A DNA stretch of 64,000 bases from Shewanella basaltis (GTDB taxonomy: Bacteria; Pseudomonadota; Gammaproteobacteria; Enterobacterales; Shewanellaceae): positions 62,001-126,000 of the forward strand of contig NZ_JAKILA010000001.1 of the NCBI RefSeq assembly GCF_023283885.1. The letters run 5' to 3'. Under the pieces are notes generated by a model. The model saw only the letters and a list, made by a program, of their open reading frames with translations, was not told the DNA's origin and did no database searches. The translations under genes and the position numbers were made by a program. Shown in pieces: positions 38,864-48,023 of this stretch (position 1 is the stretch's first letter; each line of letters opens with the position of its first letter).

Positions 38864-39955
38864 ATGACATCGGGTTTAACACACAATAAGCAAAAAAGCT
38901 TTGAACAGAAAACGGCTTGGGTTTACTTAATTAACCTTGGTTTTTATTTTATCCCACTGTTTTTTATGGATGGACAATGGTTAAAAATCACACTAGCAGT
39001 AGCGTTGCTAGTGCCTTTTGTTTTTGGCTATTTTTGGGCCTATAACAATACCAAAGAGCAAGCCCACAAGCCGATTTTACTGATGTTACTTGTTGCCGTT
39101 ACCTCTGGTTTTTTAACTAGCGGCTCCATGTCATTGTTTAGCTTTTGTTGTTTTTTTATTGGATTTTTCTACTCCAAACGTACAGTAATACTTGGTTATA
39201 TTGCGATCAGTTTACTGTTACTCACTATCAATATTATCGTCGGTTACTCGGGTTATTTCTTTACCTTTTATGGTATGGGGATTTGTCTAATCGTTGGTTT
39301 ACTTGGGGTGATTGAACAACATCGCCAACGAATTAAACGCCAGCAACAACAATCTAAAGATGAAATTACTCAGCTTGCTACCTCGCTTGAACGCGAACGC
39401 ATAGCCCGCGACTTGCATGATGTAATGGGTCATCATTTAGCCTCAATTGCATTAAAAGCTGAACTGGCAGACAAGCTCATTAGCGCAGGTAAAACCGAAC
39501 AAGCACAACTCCAAATAAATCAAGTCAGCCAAATAACCCGCGACTGCTTAAGCCAAATTCGCCAAACCGTGACTGACTACAAACACCATGGATTAAGCCA
39601 AACTACCCGCACATTAAGCCAAATGTTACGAGACAAATCTATTGCGGTCACCATTGAGGGCCAATGGCCCAAATTAACTAACCTTGCAGAATCACAACTG
39701 TGCTTAATGCTCACGGAGTTAGTCAATAACACCCTTAAACACAGTCAGGCAGACCACTGTACAATTGCAATCCAAACTGTAGATAACCAATTACAACTGC
39801 AATATATTGAAAATAGCCCAATAAAACACCTAACTGAGGGTAATGGCCTTAAAGGTATTAAAGAGCGTGCTGCGTTATTACACGCCGATGTGCAATACCA
39901 ACTAAACCCGCAGTTTATTGTCACCATTACCTTGCCACTGACAGAGCCGACATGA
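38864..39955 (+). CDS. Sensor histidine kinase, DesK/NarL class (HisKA_3)
   Basis: 363 residues. Four to five transmembrane helices (about 18-150) without a large periplasmic domain. Then a coiled coil (about 152-180), a HisKA_3 dimerisation domain with phospho-acceptor His185 in ARDLHDVMGHHLAS, and an HATPase_c domain with LTELVNNTLKHS and GNGLKGIKERA. The architecture resembles DesK, which senses membrane state, but the signal here is unknown. Good AAGGAGG ribosome site. Overlaps the response-regulator gene by 4 bp. Confidence 0.9.
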   Translation: MTSGLTHNKQKSFEQKTAWVYLINLGFYFIPLFFMDGQWLKITLAVALLVPFVFGYFWAYNNTKEQAHKPILLMLLVAVTSGFLTSGSMSLFSFCCFFIGFFYSKRTVILGYIAISLLLLTINIIVGYSGYFFTFYGMGICLIVGLLGVIEQHRQRIKRQQQQSKDEITQLATSLERERIARDLHDVMGHHLASIALKAELADKLISAGKTEQAQLQINQVSQITRDCLSQIRQTVTDYKHHGLSQTTRTLSQMLRDKSIAVTIEGQWPKLTNLAESQLCLMLTELVNNTLKHSQADHCTIAIQTVDNQLQLQYIENSPIKHLTEGNGLKGIKERAALLHADVQYQLNPQFIVTITLPLTEPT

Positions 39956-40551
39956 ATATTTTATTAGCAGAAGACCAAGCCATGGTCCGCGGTGCACTTG
40001 CTGCATTACTGACTCTTGCCCAAGACAATATCACTATTACCGAGGTAGAAGACGGCGATAAAGCACTCACAATGTTAAAAAAACAGCACTACGATTTATT
40101 GTTAACAGACATAGAAATGCCAGGCAAAACAGGTTTAGAGTTAAGCCAATGGCTACAACAACAAGCAAGCACAACCAAAGTTATTATCCTGACCACGTTT
40201 GGCCGAGCGGGCTATATTAAACGCGCCCTAGAATACGGTGTCAGTGGTTTTTTACTCAAAGATGCACCATCAGATGAGCTTATTAGCACCATAAAACAAG
40301 TTATTGCTGGTAAGCGAATCATCGACCCTGAATTAGCCTTTAGCGCTATTGGTGAAATTGACCCACTTAACGACAAAGAGCGCCGAGCATTACGCCTTGC
40401 CAGTGAAGGGTTATCTACCGCAGATATTGCTAATCAATTATTTATCGCCGAAGGCACTGTGCGAAACTATTTATCTGAAGCTATCAATAAACTCAGCGCC
40501 AGTAACCGAATTGATGCTGCTCGAATCGCCAGACAAAAGGGCTGGTTGTAA
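39952..40551 (+). CDS. NarL/DesR-type response regulator
   Basis: 199 residues. Receiver domain (about 1-118) with acidic ED at 7-8, phospho-acceptor Asp53 in LLLTDIEMPG and the conserved Lys in GFLLKDAP. A LuxR-type HTH (about 135-195, ERRALRLASEGLSTADIANQLFIAEGTVRNYLSEAINKL) binds DNA. ATGA overlap with its kinase shows a cognate pair. Targets unknown; nearby candidates are the TPR and recG genes. Confidence 0.93.
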   Translation: MNILLAEDQAMVRGALAALLTLAQDNITITEVEDGDKALTMLKKQHYDLLLTDIEMPGKTGLELSQWLQQQASTTKVIILTTFGRAGYIKRALEYGVSGFLLKDAPSDELISTIKQVIAGKRIIDPELAFSAIGEIDPLNDKERRALRLASEGLSTADIANQLFIAEGTVRNYLSEAINKLSASNRIDAARIARQKGWL

Positions 40552-40687
40552 TGGCCCTAACGTATTGCCTTGTGAGTAAACTCTGCTAAGATACCTTAAA
40601 CATCTGTATATAATTACAGTGATTGTGAGTTTTAGCTTGAAATTACAATCGTTTTTTATTTTAACCATCAATGTAGGTGCGTAAAAT

Positions 40688-42763
40688 TTGCTTCGACTGG
40701 ATCATGTTCCAATCACAGACCTTAAAGGTGTTGCTAAAAAGGTGGCTGAAAAACTGGCCAAGCTCGGGATTAAAACAGTACAAGATGTGCTGTTTCACCT
40801 ACCGATGCGCTATGAGGACCGCACGCAAATTCACCCGATAGCAGCATTACCGCCAGGCAGTTACGGTACTATCGAAGCTGAAATTCAGTCAACTCAAATC
40901 ATGCAAGGCAAGCGACGCATGCTAATATGCAATGTTCGCGATCATAGCGGGGTAATGAGTCTACGCTTTTTTAATTTTTCGATGGCGCAGCGCAATGCTA
41001 TGGAACAGGGCGCAGTGATTCGTGCTTATGGTGAAATCCGTCGAGGCAATCACCACAAAGAAATCGTCCATCCAGAATACCAAATTATCCATGCCGGTGA
41101 GACCATCAATCTCAGCGACACGCTAACACCGATTTACCCCACCACAGAAGGGGTTAAACAAGCCAGCTGGATAAAGCTGACAGAACAAGCATTAACCATG
41201 TTAGACAGTGGCGGGTTACCTGAGTTGCTCCCCCTCAATTTGCAACCTAATAATATCAGCCTACGCGATGCATTACATACGTTACACCGCCCTTCAAGTG
41301 CCGTGTCCCCCTTTGAGCTCGAACACGGTCAGCATCCGGCTCAACAACGCCTAATACAAGAAGAGCTGCTCGCACACAATTTAAGTATGTTGCAACTGCG
41401 TCAGCGAAGTAATCAAGATGCTGCCGTTGCCATGCCAACAACAGGACAATTATTACAACCATTTCTTTTCAAGCTCCCTTTCTCACCGACTGGCGCGCAA
41501 CAGCGAGTCGTTGCCGAAATAAGTCAAGATTTACAACACCCCATGCCGATGATGCGTCTTGTGCAAGGAGATGTCGGCTCAGGTAAAACTTTGGTGGCGG
41601 CGCTTGCTGCCCTACAAGCAATAGAAAATGGCTACCAAGTGGCAATGATGGCCCCCACAGAGTTATTAGCTGAACAACACGCGGCTAACTTTGCGAACTG
41701 GTTTGAACCTTTAGGCCTCAAAGTTGGCTGGTTAGCTGGCAAACTTAAAGGCAAAGCCAGAGTGCAATCACTTGAGGACATCGCCAGCGGTGCTGCACAT
41801 ATGATCATTGGCACCCATGCTATTTTTCAACAAGCCGTGGTCTTTAATAAACTGGCCTTAATCATTATTGATGAGCAACATCGCTTTGGAGTACACCAAC
41901 GTTTGGGCCTGCGTGAAAAAGGCATTAGCCAGGGCTTTCATCCCCATCAGCTGATCATGACTGCAACACCAATACCGCGCACACTGGCAATGACAGCCTA
42001 TGCCGACCTCGATACGTCGATTATTGATGAGTTACCGCCTGGGCGCACACCTGTCACAACGGTTGCAATTGCCGATACTCGCCGGCAACAAATAATTGAA
42101 CGAGTTAGGCATGCTGCCCTACACGATAACCGTCAGGCTTACTGGGTGTGCACCTTAATTGAAGAATCTGAAGTCTTAGAATGCCAAGCCGCAGAAGACA
42201 CCGCCGCAGAACTGAGCGCTGCTCTGCCCGAGTTAAAAGTAGGTTTAGTACATGGGCGGATGAAAAGCGCTGAAAAGCAGGCCATTATGGCGCAGTTTAA
42301 GTCAGGTGAATTGAACTTATTGGTGGCCACTACCGTCATAGAAGTCGGCGTGGATGTGCCTAATGCCAGTTTAATGATTATTGAGAACCCTGAGCGGCTT
42401 GGACTTGCTCAATTACATCAACTTCGGGGTCGTGTGGGTCGTGGCGCAGTAGCCAGTCATTGTGTGCTGCTTTATAAAGCGCCGTTATCGCAAACGGCAA
42501 CCAAGCGCTTGGGTGTGTTAAGAGACAGCAATGATGGCTTTGTGATTGCACAAAAAGATCTTGAGATTAGAGGGCCCGGTGAAGTACTGGGCACAAAACA
42601 AACGGGTTTAGCCGATCTTAAAATTGCCGACTTAATTCGCGATCAGCACCTCATTGCCCCCACCCAAAAGTTAGCGGTGCATATCAACCAACAAGTACCG
42701 CAAAACATCGACGCCATCATTGAGCGTTGGTTAGGTGATCGCCAGCAGTATGTGCAAGCATAA
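40688..42763 (+). CDS. recG: ATP-dependent DNA helicase RecG
   Basis: 691 residues, branch-migrating helicase acting on stalled forks and D-loops. Wedge/OB domain (about 55-160, VQDVLFHLPMRYEDRT), Walker A GDVGSGKTLVA, Walker B IIDEQHRFGV, TATPIPRTLAMT, and the C-terminal helicase motif QLRGRVGRG. Starts at TTG with AGGTG upstream. In enterobacteria it follows spoT-trmH; here five genes and a MITE-like element separate it from spoT-ridA. Confidence 0.97.
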   Translation: MLRLDHVPITDLKGVAKKVAEKLAKLGIKTVQDVLFHLPMRYEDRTQIHPIAALPPGSYGTIEAEIQSTQIMQGKRRMLICNVRDHSGVMSLRFFNFSMAQRNAMEQGAVIRAYGEIRRGNHHKEIVHPEYQIIHAGETINLSDTLTPIYPTTEGVKQASWIKLTEQALTMLDSGGLPELLPLNLQPNNISLRDALHTLHRPSSAVSPFELEHGQHPAQQRLIQEELLAHNLSMLQLRQRSNQDAAVAMPTTGQLLQPFLFKLPFSPTGAQQRVVAEISQDLQHPMPMMRLVQGDVGSGKTLVAALAALQAIENGYQVAMMAPTELLAEQHAANFANWFEPLGLKVGWLAGKLKGKARVQSLEDIASGAAHMIIGTHAIFQQAVVFNKLALIIIDEQHRFGVHQRLGLREKGISQGFHPHQLIMTATPIPRTLAMTAYADLDTSIIDELPPGRTPVTTVAIADTRRQQIIERVRHAALHDNRQAYWVCTLIEESEVLECQAAEDTAAELSAALPELKVGLVHGRMKSAEKQAIMAQFKSGELNLLVATTVIEVGVDVPNASLMIIENPERLGLAQLHQLRGRVGRGAVASHCVLLYKAPLSQTATKRLGVLRDSNDGFVIAQKDLEIRGPGEVLGTKQTGLADLKIADLIRDQHLIAPTQKLAVHINQQVPQNIDAIIERWLGDRQQYVQA

Positions 42764-42906
42764 AGTTTGATCAAAAAGTGAATTATTGTGGATTATCACC
42801 AGTTACCACTAGACAACACTGTTGAATATTGCAAAATGGTATAACGCAGTATTTTTCGACTCCATCTAAATATCTATATCGATAGCAAACAAGCCAAGGA
42901 ATTGAA

Positions 42907-43806
42907 ATGCAAGTTAATGAAGAAGACAGAATTACACCATCAACAGATGAGAAATCAGGTACCAATATAGCCTTTATCGCTATTGCGGTTATCGCGTTAC
43001 TTGCTGCCAGTAGCTATTTTTACTTTACCAGTGACGATAGCGAAGAATTTGATCCTGTAGTGATGACGCCTGTTGAGCTACCTGAAGCCTTACCCGAAAC
43101 CCCAATTGAACAAGCTCCGATAGAAGAGCCACAACAAGTTACCACCACGACTGATAATGATGTTGTACCAACAGGCGATGAGTCAGACACCACTGACACA
43201 ACCCCAGAAGTGGTTGAGCCATTACCTGCGTTAGCCGAGTCAGATGACTTTATTGAAAGCAAAACACTGGCCATAGCCAACGGTATGAAAATTGCCCCAA
43301 TGATCTTGAAAAAAGACATTGCCCGTCAATTTGTGGTGTTTGTCGACAACCTAGCGCAAGGCGAGTTAGTGCGTAAAGCTAGCCCATTAAAAGGCCCAGA
43401 AACTGAGTTTTCTGTTAGCGAAATCACCAACAAAACATTTTTAAACCCAGACAGCTATCATCGCTATGATTTATATGCTGACTTTGTGGCTGGATTGGAT
43501 GAAAAAGAATTAGTTGCTACTTATATTGAGCTAAAACCTCTTTTTGCCGAAGCCTTTAGTGAACTAGGATACAGCGATATTGATTTCGATAATCGAATGC
43601 AAGCCGTATTTACTATGGTGGCTGATGCGCCCATTATAGAAGACCCTATCGAGCTGTCTTCTGTTACGGTCAATTACCATTTTGTAGACCCTAATTTAGA
43701 GGCATTACCTAATGCGCAAAAGTTATTGATCCGTATGGGGCCAGAAAATACCCGTAAAATAAAAGCGGCGGTAAAAAAACTTCAAGCAAGTTTTGCTGCT
43801 CAATAA
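42907..43806 (+). CDS. DUF3014 domain membrane protein
   Basis: 299 residues. Short cytoplasmic N-terminus, one transmembrane helix (about 21-39), an acidic Pro/Thr/Glu-rich linker (about 44-110), then a DUF3014 domain (about 112-297) with LPALAESDDF, IARQFVVFVDNLAQGEL, YHRYDLYADFVAGLD, ELGYSDIDF and KLLIRMGPENTRKIK. Periplasmic domain anchored in the inner membrane. Function unknown. CCAAGGA precedes the ATG. Followed by a strong terminator. Confidence 0.85.
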   Translation: MQVNEEDRITPSTDEKSGTNIAFIAIAVIALLAASSYFYFTSDDSEEFDPVVMTPVELPEALPETPIEQAPIEEPQQVTTTTDNDVVPTGDESDTTDTTPEVVEPLPALAESDDFIESKTLAIANGMKIAPMILKKDIARQFVVFVDNLAQGELVRKASPLKGPETEFSVSEITNKTFLNPDSYHRYDLYADFVAGLDEKELVATYIELKPLFAEAFSELGYSDIDFDNRMQAVFTMVADAPIIEDPIELSSVTVNYHFVDPNLEALPNAQKLLIRMGPENTRKIKAAVKKLQASFAAQ

Positions 43807-43829
43807 CCGTCTGACAGCGTAATCACTCT

Positions 43830-43866
43830 ACAGCGTGGCTAACATAGCCACGCTGTTTGTTTTTTA
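43830..43866 (+). terminator. Terminator between DUF3014 gene and the aryl-polyene operon
   Basis: Perfect 10-bp stem CAGCGTGGCT (43831-43840) / AGCCACGCTG (43846-43855), then TTTGTTTTTT. Confidence 0.9.
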
Positions 43867-43934
43867 GGTACCCAATTCTTTTTTTACTTTACATGGCTTC
43901 TTAAATTGCCCCGGTTAGGTGTACAATTGACATT

Positions 43935-43973
43935 GTTAACGAATCATCTGCAATTATATGATTATTTGTTAAC
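43935..43973. promoter_or_regulatory. Dyad-symmetric candidate operator upstream of the aryl-polyene operon
   Basis: GTTAAC (43935-43940) and AATCAT (43942-43947) are mirrored by ATGATT (43958-43963) and GTTAAC (43968-43973), giving an imperfect 39-bp dyad about 40 bp before the first gene (GTG 44014). It is the only intergenic space from which the ~17-kb operon could be controlled. The regulator is unknown. Confidence 0.5.
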
Positions 43974-44013
43974 ACTTAGATAAGGATAGCTAGGCGGTTA
44001 TAGAGGCAAAGCA

Positions 44014-44751
44014 GTGCACTTACAATTCAAACTTCTCTCATGGGGCGCATGGTCTCCAGATTTTCAAACCATTGAAAGCTGGCACCAGTGGCAACAACCA
44101 AACAACAGTGCCACTTTAAAGCAAGACGCGCCAGCCTTATCGCACATCCCCGCCATGCAACGCCGCCGTTTTAGTCGTTTAACCAAAATGATGTTAACCG
44201 CAGCCCACGAATGCCAAGTAGCTCCGCAAACCCGCAGTATTTTTTCATCACGACATGGCGAGCTGACTCGCACCCTTGGGTTACTAAAAGATATCACCGA
44301 GCAACAACCGCTATCGCCTATGGCTTTTAGCCAATCAGTACACAATACGGCCAGTGGGATTTTTGGTATTGTGGCCAATAACACTGCAGCCTCAAGCTCT
44401 ATAGCTGCTGGGGAACAAACCTTGCCACAAGCGTTAATTGAAACCTACGCGCTATTGGCACAAAACCCAGAACCTGTGTTAATGGTGTTTGGCGACGACC
44501 CAGTGCCGCCTGTTTACAGTGAGTTTACCCACGAGGTTGAACTGCCCATCGCCTTAGGTTTGTACCTCGCACCCGCCAACAGCGATGCAAATACCAATGC
44601 GAGTATCACTCTGGGTTTATCCGACCGCCCTCTTTCAGGCCACAAATCAGATATCATCAGTTTTAGCCAATTAATTCACCACATCGCCACAGGAAAAAAC
44701 ATCCAAGGGTGTTTATGTCATTGGTATTGGTCTGTTGAGCATCATGATTAA
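44014..44751 (+). CDS. apeC: Aryl-polyene beta-ketoacyl synthase chain-length factor
   Basis: 245 residues, GTG start with AGAGG upstream. Short thiolase-fold protein of the Ketoacyl-synt_2 type: QRRRFSRLTKMML, SQSVHNTASGIFGI and NTAASSSIAAGEQTL. At the position of the KS active-site Cys (TACSS in ApeO) it has Ala126 (TAASS), so it should be non-condensing. In characterised aryl-polyene systems ApeC pairs with ApeO as a KS-CLF dimer. First gene of the operon; symbols follow the ape nomenclature as I recall it. The next gene overlaps its end by 8 bp. Confidence 0.85.
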   Translation: MHLQFKLLSWGAWSPDFQTIESWHQWQQPNNSATLKQDAPALSHIPAMQRRRFSRLTKMMLTAAHECQVAPQTRSIFSSRHGELTRTLGLLKDITEQQPLSPMAFSQSVHNTASGIFGIVANNTAASSSIAAGEQTLPQALIETYALLAQNPEPVLMVFGDDPVPPVYSEFTHEVELPIALGLYLAPANSDANTNASITLGLSDRPLSGHKSDIISFSQLIHHIATGKNIQGCLCHWYWSVEHHD

Positions 44752-45589
44752 TTCGCAGCAGTCAGCTCCTTTTACATCTCAACAGAGCCTAGCCCCTAAA
44801 CTGACTGGGCTTAGGTATATTCCAAGGTGGATAGGTGGCGTAATGTGTTACATGGTATTTGGCCTTGGCGGGTTGCTCAGCTCATTAACCATACTGCCAG
44901 TATTACGTTATTGGCCAGGGTCTAAGCAGGAACGCATAGCACGAGTGCAACGTACCGTGAGTTTAATGTTTAAAGGTTTTGTCACCATGTTAAGTGCGGC
45001 AGGTGTGATTAACGTCAGCACAAAAAATTTGCATTTATTACAGCGTGCTCAAGGTCATATCGTTGTTGCTAATCATCCAACATTAGTTGATGTTGTTGTG
45101 TTAATTAGCCTTATGCCCAATGCGGGTTGCATCGTTAAACAAACCTTATGGCGTAATCCATTTATACGAGGTGTGCTATCGAATGTGGGTTACATCCCTA
45201 ATCGCAGCGCTGATCTGCTGCTACAAGATTGTAAGCAAGTATTAAAGCAGGACACAAATTTAGTGATTTTTCCTGAAGGTACCCGCACACTGGTTGGTAA
45301 TGCAATTAATCCTTTTGCACGTGGCGCGGCTAATATTGCGCTACGAACCCAAACCGATATTTTACCCGTCATATTACACACTGATGTTACAGGGTTAACA
45401 AAACAACAGGCGTGGTACCAAATACCACGGCAAACCATCAACATGTCGGTTGAAGTTGGCCACAGCATGCGGTACCAACACTACAAGGTTACCCAAGGTA
45501 ACGAAGCAAAAATAGCTCGACAACTCACCCGAGACCTGCAAGAGTTTTATTTAAACAACCTATCAAGTCCACTTGATAGCTACAGATAA
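44744..45589 (+). CDS. apeD: Lysophospholipid acyltransferase-family protein of the aryl-polyene cluster
   Basis: 281 residues. PlsC-type fold: one N-terminal membrane helix (about 25-55), the first acyltransferase block VVANHPTLVDVVVL with an HP-x-L-x-D version of the HX4D motif, and FPEGTRTL as the third. Thought to acylate a glycerol or lipid carrier on which the polyene is anchored. ATG at 44744 is preferred over a TTG at 44735. Inner-membrane associated. Confidence 0.85.
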   Translation: MINSQQSAPFTSQQSLAPKLTGLRYIPRWIGGVMCYMVFGLGGLLSSLTILPVLRYWPGSKQERIARVQRTVSLMFKGFVTMLSAAGVINVSTKNLHLLQRAQGHIVVANHPTLVDVVVLISLMPNAGCIVKQTLWRNPFIRGVLSNVGYIPNRSADLLLQDCKQVLKQDTNLVIFPEGTRTLVGNAINPFARGAANIALRTQTDILPVILHTDVTGLTKQQAWYQIPRQTINMSVEVGHSMRYQHYKVTQGNEAKIARQLTRDLQEFYLNNLSSPLDSYR

Positions 45590-45600
45590 GAAACATAAAA

Positions 45601-45855
45601 ATGAACTTACACAACCAAATTAAACAGCTGATCATTGACAGCTTAGACCTAGAAGATGTCACCATTGAAGACATAGATACAGATGCCGCGCTATTTGGCG
45701 AAGGCCTAGGTTTAGACTCTATTGATGCGCTAGAACTGGGACTAGCCATTAAAAAAGAGTTTGATGTCAAAATTGAAGCCAATTCTGACGCAACCAAAGC
45801 ACATTTTTTCAGTGTTGCTAGCCTGGCTAGTTTTATTGAATCGCAACGTGTTTAG
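45601..45855 (+). CDS. apeE: Acyl carrier protein 1 of the aryl-polyene synthase
   Basis: 84 residues, acidic four-helix ACP. The phosphopantetheine Ser is Ser40 in GLGLDSIDALEL. One of two adjacent ACPs; in studied systems ApeE carries the growing aryl polyene. Followed 8 bp later by apeF. Confidence 0.9.
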   Translation: MNLHNQIKQLIIDSLDLEDVTIEDIDTDAALFGEGLGLDSIDALELGLAIKKEFDVKIEANSDATKAHFFSVASLASFIESQRV

Positions 45856-45863
45856 GAGTCAGC

Positions 45864-46112
45864 ATGCAAAATCGTGATCAAATTCTTGCCATGCTCAGCA
45901 CCATTTTAGTGGATGAGTTTGAAATAGACCCAGCAGATATCCGTCCTGACGCATCATTATATGAAGAGTTAGATTTAGACAGCATTGATGCCGTGGATTT
46001 AGTGATTAAATTACAACAGCTCACGGGCAAGAAAATTCAACCTGAAGAATTTAAAACTGTACGTACCGTCAATGACGTGGTTAACGCAATTGAAGGGCTT
46101 ATGCAAAGCTAA
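45864..46112 (+). CDS. apeF: Acyl carrier protein 2 of the aryl-polyene synthase
   Basis: 82 residues. Phosphopantetheine Ser40 in LDLDSIDAVDLV. An AGGAG site 6 bp upstream predicts strong translation. Its role relative to ApeE is uncertain; a malonyl or a second-chain carrier is possible. The stop overlaps the apeG start by one base. Confidence 0.9.
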   Translation: MQNRDQILAMLSTILVDEFEIDPADIRPDASLYEELDLDSIDAVDLVIKLQQLTGKKIQPEEFKTVRTVNDVVNAIEGLMQS

Positions 46113-46663
46113 TGCGCTTACTTTTGCAGATCATTACCACGTTAGTGATTGTTGCGTACCCGTTAGCCGTGTATTTTGGACTGCAGTATTTACCGCCCGG
46201 TTATATCGCTTTATTGCTGTGTGTGTTACTGCTTACTCGTATGATAGTGACCAAGCAACAAGTGCGGGCAATGGTATTGCCGCTTGTGGTGGGGATAGCC
46301 TTAACTGGGGCAAGTTTTATTGCTAAACGTAATGACTGGCTACTGTATTACCCGCTCGTCATTAACCTCAGTCTTTTGAGCTTATTTAGCTATTCGTTAA
46401 TGCGTGGTCCAAGCATGATTGAGCGGCTAGCACGTGTACAAGAGCCTAACTTACCAGACTCTGCAATTGACTATTTGCGCACCGTAACCAAATTATGGTG
46501 CGGGCTATTTGTCGTAAATGCTGCCATGGCAGCCTACACTGCAATAGCCACCACAATCGAAATGTGGACGCTTTACAACGGACTGATAGCTTATGTATTA
46601 ATCGGCATGCTACTCAGTGGTGAATGGATTTATCGCAAGTTTTGGCTGAAAAAACATGACTAA
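46112..46663 (+). CDS. apeG: COG4648-type membrane protein of the aryl-polyene cluster
   Basis: 183 residues with about five transmembrane helices (about 3-20, 28-45, 50-66, 72-90, 128-150 and the end) and the conserved RGPSMIERLARVQEPNLP loop. Typical companion of aryl-polyene clusters. Probably part of assembly or transport in the inner membrane; activity unknown. Overlaps the ligase gene by 8 bp. Confidence 0.8.
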   Translation: MRLLLQIITTLVIVAYPLAVYFGLQYLPPGYIALLLCVLLLTRMIVTKQQVRAMVLPLVVGIALTGASFIAKRNDWLLYYPLVINLSLLSLFSYSLMRGPSMIERLARVQEPNLPDSAIDYLRTVTKLWCGLFVVNAAMAAYTAIATTIEMWTLYNGLIAYVLIGMLLSGEWIYRKFWLKKHD

Positions 46664-48023
46664 ACTTTTGCTTAACTGGTTAACCAACGGCCCTGCAGCC
46701 CAACAGCTGATTAGCTTTGACCATCATGACATTATGACGGGCTCGCTATTTTGTGCCCATGTCACTCACCTGCACAAACAGCTTAGCCAAAGCGAGGCAA
46801 AGCGTTGGTTACTGGCCGCGCAAAAGAGTGATTTATTTGCTGCAGGCTTATGCGCAGCACTGCTCGCAGGTAAACAAGTGATATTACCCGCTAACACTCA
46901 GCGCGGCACGTTAAGCGAGCTAAACCACGAGTTCGATGCCATTATCGCCGACAAACCATTGTGCGAAGTGCGCGAATACGTTGCCCTCAAAAAAGAGCTC
47001 AGCCTTCCTGCGGCAACTTGGCCACAAGCCACGACCTTAGGTGAACTGATTTTATTTACCTCTGGCAGTAGTGGTCAGCCTAAAGCCATTCGCAAAACCC
47101 TTGAACAACTGGATGCCGAAGTCAGTGTTTTAGAGCACACCTTTGCCCAACATTTGCCGCATTGCTCAGTGGTCTCAACAGTATCGCACCAACATATTTA
47201 TGGATTGTTGTTTAAAATTTTATGGCCGTTAGCAGCAAGTCGTGCTTTTTTAAGCGAGCAAATCGACTTTCCTGAAACCCTAAGCTATTACCTGGCCATC
47301 ATGCCCAACCTATGTTTAATTAGCAGTCCAGCTCAATTAACTCGATTGCCAGATGCTCTAGACAACCAAGCGCAGCAGCGGATCCCAAGTTTAATTTTCA
47401 GCTCAGGTGGGCCATTAAGTTTTGAGTCAGCGCAAGCGGTAAAACAATGCTTTAAGCAATTGCCCATTGAGGTGTTTGGCAGTACTGAAACGGGCGGTAT
47501 TGCCTATCGTCGCCAATACCTGCTTCAACAAACTTGGCAGCCGTTTGATCAGGTCAACGTTAATGCCGATCCGCATGACGGTGCATTAATGTTGCAGTCG
47601 ATTTACTTAGACGAACCAGACACCTGGATAAAATGTGATGATAAAATCGAGTTGGCAGAAAATGGCCAATTTCGTTTACTGCACCGCTTAGATCGTATCG
47701 TTAAAATAGAAGAAAAACGCTTATCACTGGCACAGTTAGAGCACTTGTTACAAACTCACCCCTTTGTCAGCGAAGCTGCCGTCGCGGTATTAGAGCAGCC
47801 ACGTACTATGCTAGGCGCGGCCGTATGCTTAAATGAACTTGGCAGACAAACCCTCAAAGACGAAGGTAAGTTAGCCATTAATACTGCCCTCAAAAATCAC
47901 TTACTGAGCCAGTTCGAACGTATCACCTTGCCTAAACGTTGGCGCTACCCAAAAACCTTACCGCTTAACAGCCAGGGCAAGCGCACATCAGCAGATATAG
48001 TAGCTTTATTTATTCATGATTAA
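46656..48023 (+). CDS. apeH: Acyl-ACP/aryl-acid ligase (AMP-forming) of the aryl-polyene pathway
   Basis: 455 residues. ANL-superfamily P-loop LILFTSGSSGQPKAIRK (about 130-146), STETGGIAYR for the adenylate site, and HRLDRIVKIEEKRLSL at the domain hinge. ApeH loads an aryl acid onto the ACP to start the polyene. In clusters lacking an ammonia-lyase the substrate is 4-hydroxybenzoate; here a cinnamate-type acid from the linked lyase is an alternative. Confidence 0.87.
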   Translation: MTKLLLNWLTNGPAAQQLISFDHHDIMTGSLFCAHVTHLHKQLSQSEAKRWLLAAQKSDLFAAGLCAALLAGKQVILPANTQRGTLSELNHEFDAIIADKPLCEVREYVALKKELSLPAATWPQATTLGELILFTSGSSGQPKAIRKTLEQLDAEVSVLEHTFAQHLPHCSVVSTVSHQHIYGLLFKILWPLAASRAFLSEQIDFPETLSYYLAIMPNLCLISSPAQLTRLPDALDNQAQQRIPSLIFSSGGPLSFESAQAVKQCFKQLPIEVFGSTETGGIAYRRQYLLQQTWQPFDQVNVNADPHDGALMLQSIYLDEPDTWIKCDDKIELAENGQFRLLHRLDRIVKIEEKRLSLAQLEHLLQTHPFVSEAAVAVLEQPRTMLGAAVCLNELGRQTLKDEGKLAINTALKNHLLSQFERITLPKRWRYPKTLPLNSQGKRTSADIVALFIHD

